64,000 nucleotides of DNA, taken from the NCBI RefSeq assembly GCF_000092045.1, contig NC_007765.1, positions 372,001-436,000 on the forward strand. The letters run 5' to 3'. Within the stretch, counting starts at the first letter, position 1; each line of letters starts with the position of its first letter. The notes beneath the pieces were generated by a model. That model saw only the letters and a program-made list of their open reading frames with translations. It did no database searches and had not been told where the DNA came from. Positions 9,316 through 17,891 of this stretch are shown in pieces. The DNA is from Rhizobium etli CFN 42 (GTDB lineage: Bacteria; Pseudomonadota; Alphaproteobacteria; Rhizobiales; Rhizobiaceae). A program made the position numbers and the translations under genes.

Positions 9316-10137
9316 ATGAACAAGACAGAGTATTTTTCCACGCTCGGCGGTCTGCCGCCGCAGAGCCAGCTGCTTTCGGGCCGGGCCGTTTTCACCACGG
9401 CTTACGCGGTCATCCCCCGCGGTGTCATGAGCGATATTGTCACGAGCCTCCTTCCGCATTGGACGGGAACGCGGGCATGGGTTCTCTCCCGGCCGCTTTC
9501 GGGCTTCTCCGAGACCTTCTCGCAATATGTCATGGAAGTTCAGCCGGGCGGCGGAAGCGATCGGCCGGAACCCGACAAGCGGGCCGAAGCGGTGCTGTTT
9601 GTCGTCGAAGGCGGCATGACGGTCGAGCTCGAAGGCGTCAGCCATGCGCTGCGCGCCGGCTCCTTTGTTTACATTCCGGCGGGTTCGGCCTGGCGCCTCA
9701 CAAATGATGGTTCGGCTCCTGCCATCTTCCACTGGGTCCGAAAGGCGTTTCAGGAGGTCGAGGGGCTGGAGCCGCCGCCGGCGATCGTCAGCCATGAGGA
9801 CGACCATCCGATCCGCGCCATGCCCGACACCGACGGACGCTGGGGTACGACCCGCTTCATCGATCCGGCAGACGTGCGCTACGACATGCACGTCAACATC
9901 GTGACCCTGGAGCCGGGCGCGGTGATCCCCTTCATGGAAACCCATGTCATGGAGCATGGTCTCTACGTGCTGGAAGGCAAGGCCGTCTACCGCCTGAACC
10001 AGGATTGGGTCGAGGTCGAAGCCGGCGACTTCATGTGGCTGCGCGCCTTCTGCCCGCAGGCCTGCTACGCCGGCGGCCCCGGCCGCTTCCGCTACCTGCT
10101 CTACAAGGACGTCAACCGCCATATGAAGCTCTGGTAG
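9316..10137 (+). CDS. (S)-ureidoglycine aminohydrolase, bicupin
   Basis: Releases ammonia from (S)-ureidoglycine to give (S)-ureidoglycolate in the ureide branch of purine degradation. At 273 aa it has the usual bicupin length. All four metal ligands known from the Arabidopsis enzyme (E235, H237, H241, Q275) are present with exact spacing: E208, H210 and H214 in ETHVMEH and Q248 in CPQACY. It is last in the ABC operon, 55 bp after the ATPase gene. No allantoinase, allantoate amidohydrolase or ureidoglycolate enzyme is in the window, so its substrate here may come from elsewhere or be a related compound. Confidence 0.88.
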   Translation: MNKTEYFSTLGGLPPQSQLLSGRAVFTTAYAVIPRGVMSDIVTSLLPHWTGTRAWVLSRPLSGFSETFSQYVMEVQPGGGSDRPEPDKRAEAVLFVVEGGMTVELEGVSHALRAGSFVYIPAGSAWRLTNDGSAPAIFHWVRKAFQEVEGLEPPPAIVSHEDDHPIRAMPDTDGRWGTTRFIDPADVRYDMHVNIVTLEPGAVIPFMETHVMEHGLYVLEGKAVYRLNQDWVEVEAGDFMWLRAFCPQACYAGGPGRFRYLLYKDVNRHMKLW

Positions 10138-10222
10138 GCCCCGCGTCGGCATGCTGCCGGCGCGTCTGCGCGCACCTGTCCGGTTGCTTGACAGCTCTCT
10201 CGATTGCCCGCATCGTCCCTCG

Positions 10223-10942
10223 ATGCAGGATATGGATTCATGGCTGTCAGAGAAGAAAGAGATAGGCCGGAGAAACGCTGCCGAAGCGGTCTTCGAAGAT
10301 ATCCGCACGGCCATTGTCAGTCGGAAACTGGCGCTCGGAACCCGTCTTCCCGCGGAGGTGCAGCTCGCCGAACATTACGGCATCAGCCGGCCGATCGTGC
10401 GCGAGGCGCTCCGCTCGTTGCAGACGCTGGGGTTCACGCAAACGAGAACCGGCCGGGGCACTTTCGTCGTTTCGGAAAGCCCGGCGCGGCAGCTCGCTGG
10501 TGGCGCCTATTCCGCTCGCGACCTGATGGAGGCGCGCCCCTGCATCGAGATACCGGCGGCGGGCTGGGCGGCATTGCGGCGCTCGAACGAGCAGCTGGCT
10601 TCGCTCTCATCCTTGTGCGATCGGATGGATGACGAGGAGGATGTCCAGGCGTGGGTGGGGATGGACGCTGAATTTCATGGAGAGATCGCCGAAGCCTCCG
10701 GCAATGCGATCTTCAGGAAAGTCGTCGCCGATGTCCGCGGCGCTCTTTCGACGCAATCGGAATTGGTGGAGCATGTTCGCGGAAGGCGTAAAGCCTCCAA
10801 CGCCGAGCACCGCCGGATTCTGGAGGCGATCGCCGCAGGCGGCGAGGCGGATGCACGCGCCGCCATGGCGGAACACCTGCTGGAGGTAAAACGGTCCATC
10901 ATCGGGATTGCCGATGAAAAGCGATCTGCGCTGAAGGTATGA
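10223..10942 (+). CDS. FadR/GntR-family regulator (FCD domain)
   Basis: A 239-aa DNA-binding regulator. It has an N-terminal winged helix (LPAEVQLAEHYGISRPIVRE, about 34-53) and a C-terminal all-helical FCD ligand domain with the metal-site motif DAEFHGEIAEASGN. It starts about 85 bp after the aminohydrolase gene and on the same strand. It is therefore the best candidate to control the operon at 2136-10137, though no operator was identified. It closely resembles the next gene along its full length, so the two are tandem paralogues. ATG at 10232 is an alternative start. Confidence 0.88.
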   Translation: MQDMDSWLSEKKEIGRRNAAEAVFEDIRTAIVSRKLALGTRLPAEVQLAEHYGISRPIVREALRSLQTLGFTQTRTGRGTFVVSESPARQLAGGAYSARDLMEARPCIEIPAAGWAALRRSNEQLASLSSLCDRMDDEEDVQAWVGMDAEFHGEIAEASGNAIFRKVVADVRGALSTQSELVEHVRGRRKASNAEHRRILEAIAAGGEADARAAMAEHLLEVKRSIIGIADEKRSALKV

Positions 10943-10993
10943 TTTCAATTTGCACCCGGAGATCCGGCTGCGCTGCCGATCAAATGCAAACCG

Positions 10994-11701
10994 ATGAACG
11001 ATCTAGAATACTGGCTATCCGATTCCGCGATCCTCAGCCGAAAAAGCGCCTCGGAACTGGTTTTCGAGGAGCTGCGCAATCTCATTCTTTCCGGCCGTTT
11101 TGCCGCCGGCGCCAAGCTGCCGTCGGAAGCGAAGCTCGCGGCAAAATACGGCGTGAGCCGCCCGATCGTGCGGGAAGCGCTGCGCTCGCTGCAGATATTG
11201 GGGCTGACGGAGACGCGGACCGGGAGCGGAACCTATGTGCTCGCCGCCGCCGGTGACGGAGATATCCGTTACGGCAATTATTCGGCGCGGGATCTGATGG
11301 AGGCGCGCGCATTCGTCGAGGTATCGGCTGCCGGCTGGGCGGCGCTACGCCGAACCGACGATGAGCTGTCCCGGCTGCTTCACCTGTGCGACCGGATGGA
11401 GCAGGAAGAAGATACCGGAGCCTGGGTGCGGCTCGATTCGGATTTTCACGGGCTGATCGCCGAGGCATCGAAGAATGCCGTCTTCCGCGACATCGTCGAT
11501 GATGTCCGCGAGGCGATGGCGCAGCAATCCGGCCTGCTGACTGCCTTTGGGCCACGGCGTGAGGAATCGAACGAAGAGCATCGCGCGATCGTCGACGCCG
11601 TCCGCAAAGGGGCGGAGGCCGAGGCCCAGGCGGCGATGGAATTTCATCTCAAGAAGGTCGAGGCGGCGGTCAGCCGCATCATCGGAGCCGACCCTCGGTA
11701 A
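10994..11701 (+). CDS. ansR: FadR/GntR-family regulator, probable AnsR
   Basis: 235 aa, with winged-helix domain (LPSEAKLAAKYGVSRPIVRE) and FCD domain (SDFHGLIAEASKNAVF). It lies directly before ansP-ansA-ansB. The published R. etli asparagine operon has the order ansR-ansP-ansA-ansB, with AnsR a GntR-family regulator, so position and family support the name. The gap to ansP (about 206 bp) is long and contains inverted repeats, so ansP may have its own promoter. The main uncertainty is which of the two tandem paralogues controls the operon, or whether both do. Confidence 0.78.
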   Translation: MNDLEYWLSDSAILSRKSASELVFEELRNLILSGRFAAGAKLPSEAKLAAKYGVSRPIVREALRSLQILGLTETRTGSGTYVLAAAGDGDIRYGNYSARDLMEARAFVEVSAAGWAALRRTDDELSRLLHLCDRMEQEEDTGAWVRLDSDFHGLIAEASKNAVFRDIVDDVREAMAQQSGLLTAFGPRREESNEEHRAIVDAVRKGAEAEAQAAMEFHLKKVEAAVSRIIGADPR

Positions 11702-11830
11702 AGCTTCCCTGAAGCCTTGCTCGCGCTACTCCCGCTTCCCTTTCACTGACTGTCTCCCCCATAGACGCAGCCTCGAACGAAACACTCTTGACGGATGCGC
11801 ATCTCTCCATCTATTCCAAACCTATCAGAC

Positions 11831-11866
11831 CGCATAGCAGATTAACATGTTGCTGACAGCTATGCG
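11831..11866. promoter_or_regulatory. Inverted repeat in the ansR-ansP gap
   Basis: The arms CGCATAGC (11831-11838) and GCTATGCG (11859-11866) are perfectly complementary, and the palindrome AACATGTT (11843-11850) lies between them. The element ends about 40 bp before the ansP start. It may be an operator or a leader hairpin; the sequence does not decide which. Confidence 0.4.
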
Positions 11867-11907
11867 GAGGGGCGGCCGGGAGGTTGCCGAACCCATAGGG
11901 AGGAGAA

Positions 11908-13380
11908 ATGACAGTCATGGAATCCACCAGAACCGAGGCCGATGGCCAAGTTTTCGCCGAGGAAGACCTTGGTTATCACAAGGCGCTGAAGCCGCGGCAG
12001 ATCCAGATGATCGCCATCGGCGGAGCCATCGGCACGGGGCTGTTCCTCGGGGCCGGCGGCCGGCTTGCCGCTGCCGGTCCGGCACTTGTGCTGGTCTATG
12101 CCTTGTGCGGCTTTTTCGCCTTCCTCGTTCTGAGAGCCCTCGGCGAACTGATCGTCCATCGCCCGACCTCGGGCTCGTTCGTATCCTATGCCCGCGAATT
12201 TTACGGCGAAAAGCTCGCCTTCGCAGTCGGCTGGATGTATTGGCTGACCTGGGCGATGACGGCGGTCGCCGACGTCACCGCGGTCGCCCTCTACATGAAT
12301 TTCTTCAAGGCCTATGTCCCGTGGATCGCGATGATCGATCAGTGGGTGTTCGCGTTCGCGGCGTTGGTCCTCGTCCTCTCGATGAACCTTTTGTCGGTGA
12401 AGGTCTTCGGCGAACTGGAATTCTGGTTCAGCCTCGTCAAGGTTCTCGCCCTCCTCATCTTCCTGATCGTCGGCGTCTACTTCGTCGTCACCGGCACGCC
12501 GATCGACGGCCATGTCCCGGGCCTGAACACGATCACCGATTTCGGCGGCATGTTCCCGAACAGCGTCCTGCCGGCGCTGGTGGTGATACAGGGCGTGGTT
12601 TTCGCCTATGCCTCGATCGAGCTGATCGGCACCGCCGCCGGGGAAACCGAAAACGCCCGCAAAGTCATGCCGCGGGCGATCCGCACTGTCGTGCTGCGCC
12701 TGGTCGTCTTCTATGTTGGCTCGGTCCTGCTGCTGTCGCTGCTGCTGCCCTACACCGCCTATAAGGGCGGCGAGAGCCCGTTCGTCACCTTCTTCGGCAA
12801 GATCGGCATCCAGGGCGCCGACGTCGTCATGAACCTCGTCGTGCTGACCGCCGTCCTCTCGTCGCTCAACGCTGGCCTCTATTCGACGGGCCGCATCCTG
12901 CATTCCATGGCCGTTTCCGGCTCGGCGCCGGCGGCGCTGGCGAAGATGAACCGGTCGGGCGTGCCCTATGGCGGGATTGCGGTGACGGCTGTCGTGACCG
13001 CCTTCGGCGTCGTGCTGAACGCCGTCGTTCCGGCGGAAGCCTTCGAGATCGGCCTGAATGTCGCCGCCCTCGGCATCATCGCGGCATGGGGCGTTATCGT
13101 CCTGTGCCAGCTCAAGCTTTGGCAGCTGTCGCGGCAGGGCAAGCTGGCGCGGCCTGAATTCCGGATGTTCGGCGCGCCTTATACCGGGCTGCTGACGTTG
13201 GGCTTCCTTGCCATCGTCGTGATCCTGATGGCCCTCGATTATCCGGTCGGCACCTATACGGTCGCCTCCCTGCTGCTGATCATTCCGGCGCTGGTGGTCG
13301 GCTGGCTACTGATGCGTGAGCGCATCCACATGATAGCCGCCGAACAGGGCGATGAGCGCGGCGGTTTCGATCTGGCCTGA
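11908..13380 (+). CDS. ansP: L-asparagine permease, APC superfamily
   Basis: A 490-aa inner-membrane amino-acid permease with about 12 transmembrane helices. The start region [19 protein letters not shown] is the consensus motif of the APC amino-acid transporter family. The ATG at 11908 is preceded by AGGAG. It resembles AnsP/GABA-permease types; specificity for asparagine is inferred from the genes downstream (asparaginase, aspartase) and from the known R. etli operon. An 11-bp perfect hairpin separates it from ansA. Confidence 0.9.
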   Translation: MTVMESTRTEADGQVFAEEDLGYHKALKPRQIQMIAIGGAIGTGLFLGAGGRLAAAGPALVLVYALCGFFAFLVLRALGELIVHRPTSGSFVSYAREFYGEKLAFAVGWMYWLTWAMTAVADVTAVALYMNFFKAYVPWIAMIDQWVFAFAALVLVLSMNLLSVKVFGELEFWFSLVKVLALLIFLIVGVYFVVTGTPIDGHVPGLNTITDFGGMFPNSVLPALVVIQGVVFAYASIELIGTAAGETENARKVMPRAIRTVVLRLVVFYVGSVLLLSLLLPYTAYKGGESPFVTFFGKIGIQGADVVMNLVVLTAVLSSLNAGLYSTGRILHSMAVSGSAPAALAKMNRSGVPYGGIAVTAVVTAFGVVLNAVVPAEAFEIGLNVAALGIIAAWGVIVLCQLKLWQLSRQGKLARPEFRMFGAPYTGLLTLGFLAIVVILMALDYPVGTYTVASLLLIIPALVVGWLLMRERIHMIAAEQGDERGGFDLA

Positions 13381-13402
13381 CACTGCCCGGTAACCCGAGC
13401 TT

Positions 13403-13428
13403 GCTCCGGCGGCTTATGCCGCCGGAGC
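13403..13428 (+). terminator. Strong intercistronic hairpin between ansP and ansA
   Basis: GCTCCGGCGGC (13403-13413) and GCCGCCGGAGC (13418-13428) form a perfect 11-bp GC-rich stem with a 4-nt loop. No T-run follows, so it is not a classic intrinsic terminator. It could reduce read-through or protect the 3' end of ansP mRNA, giving unequal permease and enzyme levels. Confidence 0.6.
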
Positions 13429-13449
13429 GCGGCATGAATGGAGAGAGAA

Positions 13450-14553
13450 ATGACCCCGAGTGAGGATTTCGTCGTCACCGATCGTGGCGGGATCGTCGAG
13501 AACAGCCATCGCGTCCACGCGGCTGTCGTCGATGCGAAGGGCAGGCTGCTCTACGCGCTGGGAAATCCGACGCGTATGACGCTCGCCCGGTCTGCGGCGA
13601 AGCCGGCGCAGGCGCTCGCCATACTGGAGACGGAGGGTGTCGCGGGGTACGGCTTCGATGATGCGGATATTGCACTGATGTGCGCGTCCCACAGCAGCGA
13701 AGATCGGCATATCGCGCGCACGCGCGCCATGCTGTCGAAGATCAAGGCCGAGGAGGCTGATCTTCGCTGCGGCGGTCATCCTTCCCTGTCCGAAATGGTG
13801 AACCGCTCCTGGATCAAGCAGGACTTTATCCCGACGGCGGTTTGCAGCAATTGCTCGGGCAAGCACGTCGGCATGCTTGCCGGCGCCCGTGCGATTGGAG
13901 CCGGCACGGATGGCTACCACCTGCCGGATCATCCGATGCAGGGGAGGGTCAAGCGCACTGTCGCCGAACTCTGCGATCTGGATGCCGGGGACGTCGAATG
14001 GGGAACCGACGGATGCAATCTCCCGACCCCCGCTTTTCCCCTGGATCGTCTGGGGCGCATCTATGCCAAGCTTGCTTCGGCAGCAGATGGGAGCGATGCG
14101 GGTGAGGGGCAGTCAACGCGCTGCGCGGCGCTCGCCCACATCTTCCGGGCAATGGCGCGTCATCCTGAAATGGTCGCGGGCGAGGGACGTTACTGCACGA
14201 TGCTGATGCGCGCATTCGACGGCGCCCTCGTCGGCAAGCTCGGGGCCGATGCCAGCTATGCGATCGGCGTGCGGGCCTCGGACGCAACCAGGCAATTGGG
14301 AACAGACGGTGCGCTCGGCATCTCCGTCAAGATCGAAGACGGCAATCTCGAAATGCTTTACGCCGTCGTAACGGAGCTCCTCGAGCGGCTCGGCATCGGT
14401 TCGCCGGATGTCCGCAGCCAGCTCGCGTCGTTCCATCATCCCCAGCGCGTGAACACGATGGGTGTTACGACAGGCGGGGTGTCTTTTCCGTTCAAGCTGC
14501 GCGGATCGAAGTCGAACGTGGACGATCCTCGCCTTGCCGCCGTTGCCCGATGA
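13450..14553 (+). CDS. ansA: L-asparaginase, class 3 (R. etli ReAV type)
   Basis: Hydrolyses L-asparagine to aspartate and ammonia in the cytoplasm. It belongs to the Asparaginase_II (PF06089) family, unrelated to the E. coli enzymes. Counting from ATG 13450 (367 aa) puts every residue of the solved R. etli ReAV enzyme where published: S48 and K51, S80, and the zinc ligands C135, K138 and C189. This supports ATG 13450 over ATG 13438, and GGAGAG precedes it. Its products feed AnsB, the next gene. The call is very secure. Confidence 0.97.
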   Translation: MTPSEDFVVTDRGGIVENSHRVHAAVVDAKGRLLYALGNPTRMTLARSAAKPAQALAILETEGVAGYGFDDADIALMCASHSSEDRHIARTRAMLSKIKAEEADLRCGGHPSLSEMVNRSWIKQDFIPTAVCSNCSGKHVGMLAGARAIGAGTDGYHLPDHPMQGRVKRTVAELCDLDAGDVEWGTDGCNLPTPAFPLDRLGRIYAKLASAADGSDAGEGQSTRCAALAHIFRAMARHPEMVAGEGRYCTMLMRAFDGALVGKLGADASYAIGVRASDATRQLGTDGALGISVKIEDGNLEMLYAVVTELLERLGIGSPDVRSQLASFHHPQRVNTMGVTTGGVSFPFKLRGSKSNVDDPRLAAVAR

Positions 14554-14645
14554 CGCCTCCGGACGTGAGTCGCGTCTCCAGCCATTCTCTTCTTTAGCCT
14601 GCCGTCGCAATACACCCCACATCGCCCCACTCGAAAGTTACTGCC

Positions 14646-16073
14646 ATGACGACATCCGATATGACCACTATTCGCGTTGAGCACGACCTGATCGGCGACC
14701 GCGACGTGCCGGCCTCGGCCTATTACGGCGTGCATACGGTGCGCGCGGTTGAGAATTTTCCAATTACCGGTCAGACGCTGAAGGAATCGGCGGATCTGAT
14801 CGCCTCCCTGGCGGCGATCAAGCAGGCGGCGGCCGAGGTCAATGTTAGCCTCGGCCTTCTGGATCAGCAGCGGGCCGACGCCATCGTCGCGGCTTGCATC
14901 GAAATCCGCGACGGCGCGCTGCACGACCAGTTCGTCGTCGATCTGATCCAGGGCGGGGCGGGAACCTCGACCAACATGAACGCCAATGAGGTGATCGCGA
15001 ACAGGGCGCTGGAAATACTGGGGCACCGCCGCGGCGAGTACCAGCACCTGCATCCGAACGAGCACGTCAATCTCTCGCAATCCACCAACGACGTCTATCC
15101 GACGGCACTGAAGCTCGCCGCATGGATCGGCGTTCACCGCCTCGTCGACGCCATGGCGATCCTGCGTCGCGCATTCGCGGCCAAGGCGGTCGAGTTTGCC
15201 GACGTGCTGAAGATGGGCCGCACCCAGTTGCAGGATGCCGTGCCGATGACGCTCGGCCAGGAATTCGGAACCTACGCGCTGATGCTGGCGGAGGACGAGG
15301 CGCGCCTCTTGGAAGCGGTCTCCTTGATCCGTGAGATCAATCTCGGCGCGACCGCGATCGGCACCGGCATCACCGCCCATCCTCATTATGCCGCGCTGGT
15401 GCGCGAGCGTCTTTCGGCCATTGTTGGCATCGATCTGGTGACGTCACCTGACCTGGTGGAGGCGACGCAGGATTGCGGCTCCTTCGTGCAGCTTTCGGGG
15501 GTTCTCAAGCGCGTGGCGGTCAAGCTTTCCAAGACCTGCAACGATCTGCGGCTGCTATCCTCCGGCCCGCGCGCCGGCTTGAATGAGATCAATCTGCCGG
15601 CGCGCCAGGCCGGCTCCTCAATCATGCCTGGAAAGGTAAACCCTGTTATCCCCGAGGTCGTCAACCAGGTCGCCTTCGAAGTGATCGGCAATGACGTGAC
15701 GATCACCATGGCCGCCGAGGCAGGCCAACTGCAGCTGAACGCCTTCGAGCCGGTGATCTTCTACAGCCTCTATCGCAGTCTCAGCCACCTGACCAATGCC
15801 TGCCTGACGCTAGAGGCGAATTGCATTCGAGGGATTACCGCCAACCGCGACCGGCTGCGGCAGACGGTCGAGCAATCGATCGGCATCGTAACAGCGCTCA
15901 ACCCCTATATCGGCTACCGCAACGCCACAGAGGTTGCGCTGGAAGCGCATCATTCGGGACGGGGGGTCTATGAAATCCTTCTCGAGCGCGGCCTGATGCA
16001 GAAGGAGCATCTCGATGCGGTGCTGCGCCCGGAAACGCTGACCCGGCCGAGCGAGAAGCTGTCCTTCTCGTAA
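14646..16073 (+). CDS. ansB: Aspartate ammonia-lyase (aspartase)
   Basis: Converts L-aspartate to fumarate and ammonia, completing the route from asparagine into the TCA cycle. It is 475 aa, normal for the fumarase/aspartase superfamily. The signature GSSIMPGKVNPV, holding the catalytic serine loop, lies at about 320-331; TSTNMNANEV and the HPNEHVNLSQSTND block bind the substrate. It follows ansA by about 90 bp on the same strand. This is the last gene of the ans operon; a dioxygenase gene converges from the right. Confidence 0.95.
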   Translation: MTTSDMTTIRVEHDLIGDRDVPASAYYGVHTVRAVENFPITGQTLKESADLIASLAAIKQAAAEVNVSLGLLDQQRADAIVAACIEIRDGALHDQFVVDLIQGGAGTSTNMNANEVIANRALEILGHRRGEYQHLHPNEHVNLSQSTNDVYPTALKLAAWIGVHRLVDAMAILRRAFAAKAVEFADVLKMGRTQLQDAVPMTLGQEFGTYALMLAEDEARLLEAVSLIREINLGATAIGTGITAHPHYAALVRERLSAIVGIDLVTSPDLVEATQDCGSFVQLSGVLKRVAVKLSKTCNDLRLLSSGPRAGLNEINLPARQAGSSIMPGKVNPVIPEVVNQVAFEVIGNDVTITMAAEAGQLQLNAFEPVIFYSLYRSLSHLTNACLTLEANCIRGITANRDRLRQTVEQSIGIVTALNPYIGYRNATEVALEAHHSGRGVYEILLERGLMQKEHLDAVLRPETLTRPSEKLSFS

Positions 16074-16119
16074 GGCATCCGGCGCATCTTGCTTTCGGGC
16101 GACACTCATATGTTCGCGA

Positions 16120-17049
16120 TCACGCCGCTTTCGCTTGCGGCTTGGCAGCCTTGACATGGGTTACGCTGCGGCGGCCGTCGATGCTGACGGGAATATCGCC
16201 GTCAACCGTGGCGCGGCGCACGACGCGGTGCTGGTCACCATAGTCGTTGACGGCATAGTGTTGGGTGGCGCGGTTGTCCCAGATCGCGACATCCCCGGCC
16301 CGCCAGCGCCAGCGCACGGTATTTTCCGGCGCCGTGACGTAAGACTGGAACACCTCGTAGAGTTTCGCGGAATCGCTCTTCGACAGGCCGACCAGGCGCT
16401 GAACGAAGTTGCCGAGCAGCAGCGATCTTTCGCCGGTTTCCGGATGGACACGCACGACCGGATGCTCGGTCTCGTAGATGGTCGAAGTGAAAACCTCCTC
16501 AAAATGCTTCTTCTCTTCGGCTGTGGCGCGAGGACGCACGGCCGCATAGTCATAGGCATTGCTGTGAATGGCCCACAGATTGTCCGCCAGCAATTTGAGC
16601 GGCGCCGGCAGGCTTTCATAGGCGGCGTGGGTGTTGGACCAGATCGTGTCGCCGCCAGCCGCCGGGATGACGACGCCGCGAAGCACGGAGAATTTGGGAT
16701 AGGCGTCGACGAACGTGACGTCGGTGTGCCACTGGTCCGCCCGGCCGCCGCCGCGGCTGGAATCGAGATTGAGGATGGAAGCCGTGCCGGAGACCGGTCC
16801 CTGGGTCGGATGCGGTACGAGATCGCCAAGGCGGCGCGCGAAAGCTTCCTGTTCGGAATCGTCAAGATGTCCCTGATCGCGGAAGAAGATGACCTTGTGT
16901 TTCAGGAGAAGCTGGTTGATGGCTGCCACCGTTGCATCCGAAAGCTCTCCGCCAAGACGGATGCCTTTGATTTCGGCTCCGACACGGCCGGTCAGGGAGA
17001 CGACATCGGAATCGGGAATGATCTGATTGACGAGAACCGGATTGCTCAT
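16120..17049 (-). CDS. TauD/TfdA-family 2-oxoglutarate-dependent dioxygenase (AtsK-like)
   Basis: A 309-aa non-heme Fe(II) dioxygenase. The iron triad is visible as H108 and D110 in QWHTD and H264 in TQHYAVNDY. Arginines just after it (HRVVRR) should bind 2-oxoglutarate. The overall sequence resembles taurine and alkylsulfate dioxygenases (TauD, AtsK), which release sulfite or sulfate from organosulfur compounds. AGGAG precedes the ATG. No sulfonate transporter is adjacent. The divergent neighbour is an AhpD-like protein across a roughly 295-bp gap. The substrate is not determined. Confidence 0.88.
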   Translation of the reverse strand: MSNPVLVNQIIPDSDVVSLTGRVGAEIKGIRLGGELSDATVAAINQLLLKHKVIFFRDQGHLDDSEQEAFARRLGDLVPHPTQGPVSGTASILNLDSSRGGGRADQWHTDVTFVDAYPKFSVLRGVVIPAAGGDTIWSNTHAAYESLPAPLKLLADNLWAIHSNAYDYAAVRPRATAEEKKHFEEVFTSTIYETEHPVVRVHPETGERSLLLGNFVQRLVGLSKSDSAKLYEVFQSYVTAPENTVRWRWRAGDVAIWDNRATQHYAVNDYGDQHRVVRRATVDGDIPVSIDGRRSVTHVKAAKPQAKAA

Positions 17050-17344
17050 GGAAATCTCCTGTTGATAGGTGAAGAAGTCGGCAGGTCATATGCGCCCAAG
17101 GACCATCCATTGGGCGTCCGCAGTCTCAACGCTGAAGTCGACAGGGCCATGGAACAATATAATCTATAAAATCTGTAGACAATAATTTCTAATTTTGGCC
17201 GGGTTCGTGAAACAGTCGCTTCGATTCTCTGGCCTAGCGGGCAGGCTGGCGGTCGCGGTCATTTCTACATATCTTCCGCCGTAGCGGGAGATCGCCGCGC
17301 AACATGCATGAGGCCATAGACCGGCGCCCGGAAAGGAACTTTCG

Positions 17345-17752
17345 ATGGCAACTGTGAAACTTCTATCGGATCAAGAGGCTGCGGCCATTCCAGCCGTGCA
17401 AGCTGTGTTCGATGATATCAGGGCGACACGCAAGACCGATTTCATCAACAATTTCTGGCGTGCTCTCGCAAACGATCCCGCAAATCTCAAACGGGTATGG
17501 GAGACGCTCAAATCTGTCATGACGGTCGAAGGCGCCATCGATCCGTTGACGCGGGAGATGATCTACATCGCCGTGTCGACGGCCAATGCCTGCCAATACT
17601 GCATTCAATCCCACACTGCAGCCGCCCGGGCGCGCGGCATGACCGATGCCCAGCATGGCGAACTGCTGACGATCATCGGCCTTGCTGCGCAGACAAATCA
17701 TCTGGCTCTCGCTATGCAGGTTCCGCCCGATCCGGAATTCGAGGTGCGATAG
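17345..17752 (+). CDS. Carboxymuconolactone decarboxylase / AhpD-like protein
   Basis: A 135-aa all-helical protein of the CMD family. It has the AhpD-type active-site motif C83-QY-C86 followed by H90 (NACQYCIQSH), which marks it as a probable alkylhydroperoxidase or thiol oxidoreductase rather than a true decarboxylase. It stands alone, divergent from the dioxygenase gene, and a shared function in handling peroxidic or sulfur compounds is only suggested by position. The upstream 295 bp is AT-rich near 17155-17200 and probably holds both promoters, but no clear boxes stand out. Confidence 0.88.
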   Translation: MATVKLLSDQEAAAIPAVQAVFDDIRATRKTDFINNFWRALANDPANLKRVWETLKSVMTVEGAIDPLTREMIYIAVSTANACQYCIQSHTAAARARGMTDAQHGELLTIIGLAAQTNHLALAMQVPPDPEFEVR

Positions 17753-17863
17753 GAAACGACGCTCGGATCAAGCACATGCAACCAGTCCCGTCCGCAATCT
17801 GCCCGCATCATCAAATGCGGGTGTGTCGCATTCCAACTTTGTTTAGCTTTGCGGCTACCTCTT

Positions 17864-17891
17864 AGAGCGCCTTCAGCATGATGCGATTACT
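17864..17891 (+). repeat. Short intergenic repeat, copy 1
   Basis: The stretch AGAGCGCCTTCAGCATGATG matches a second one at 28091 in 18 of the first 23 positions (core TGATGCGA). Both lie between genes. It looks like a dispersed rhizobial intergenic motif; function unknown. Confidence 0.4.

Noticed and set aside
7608-9398. 596-codon open frame on the minus strand opposite the double ATPase
   Set aside because: Antisense shadow; no domain, His/Arg/Asp-rich, while the opposite strand has complete Walker motifs.
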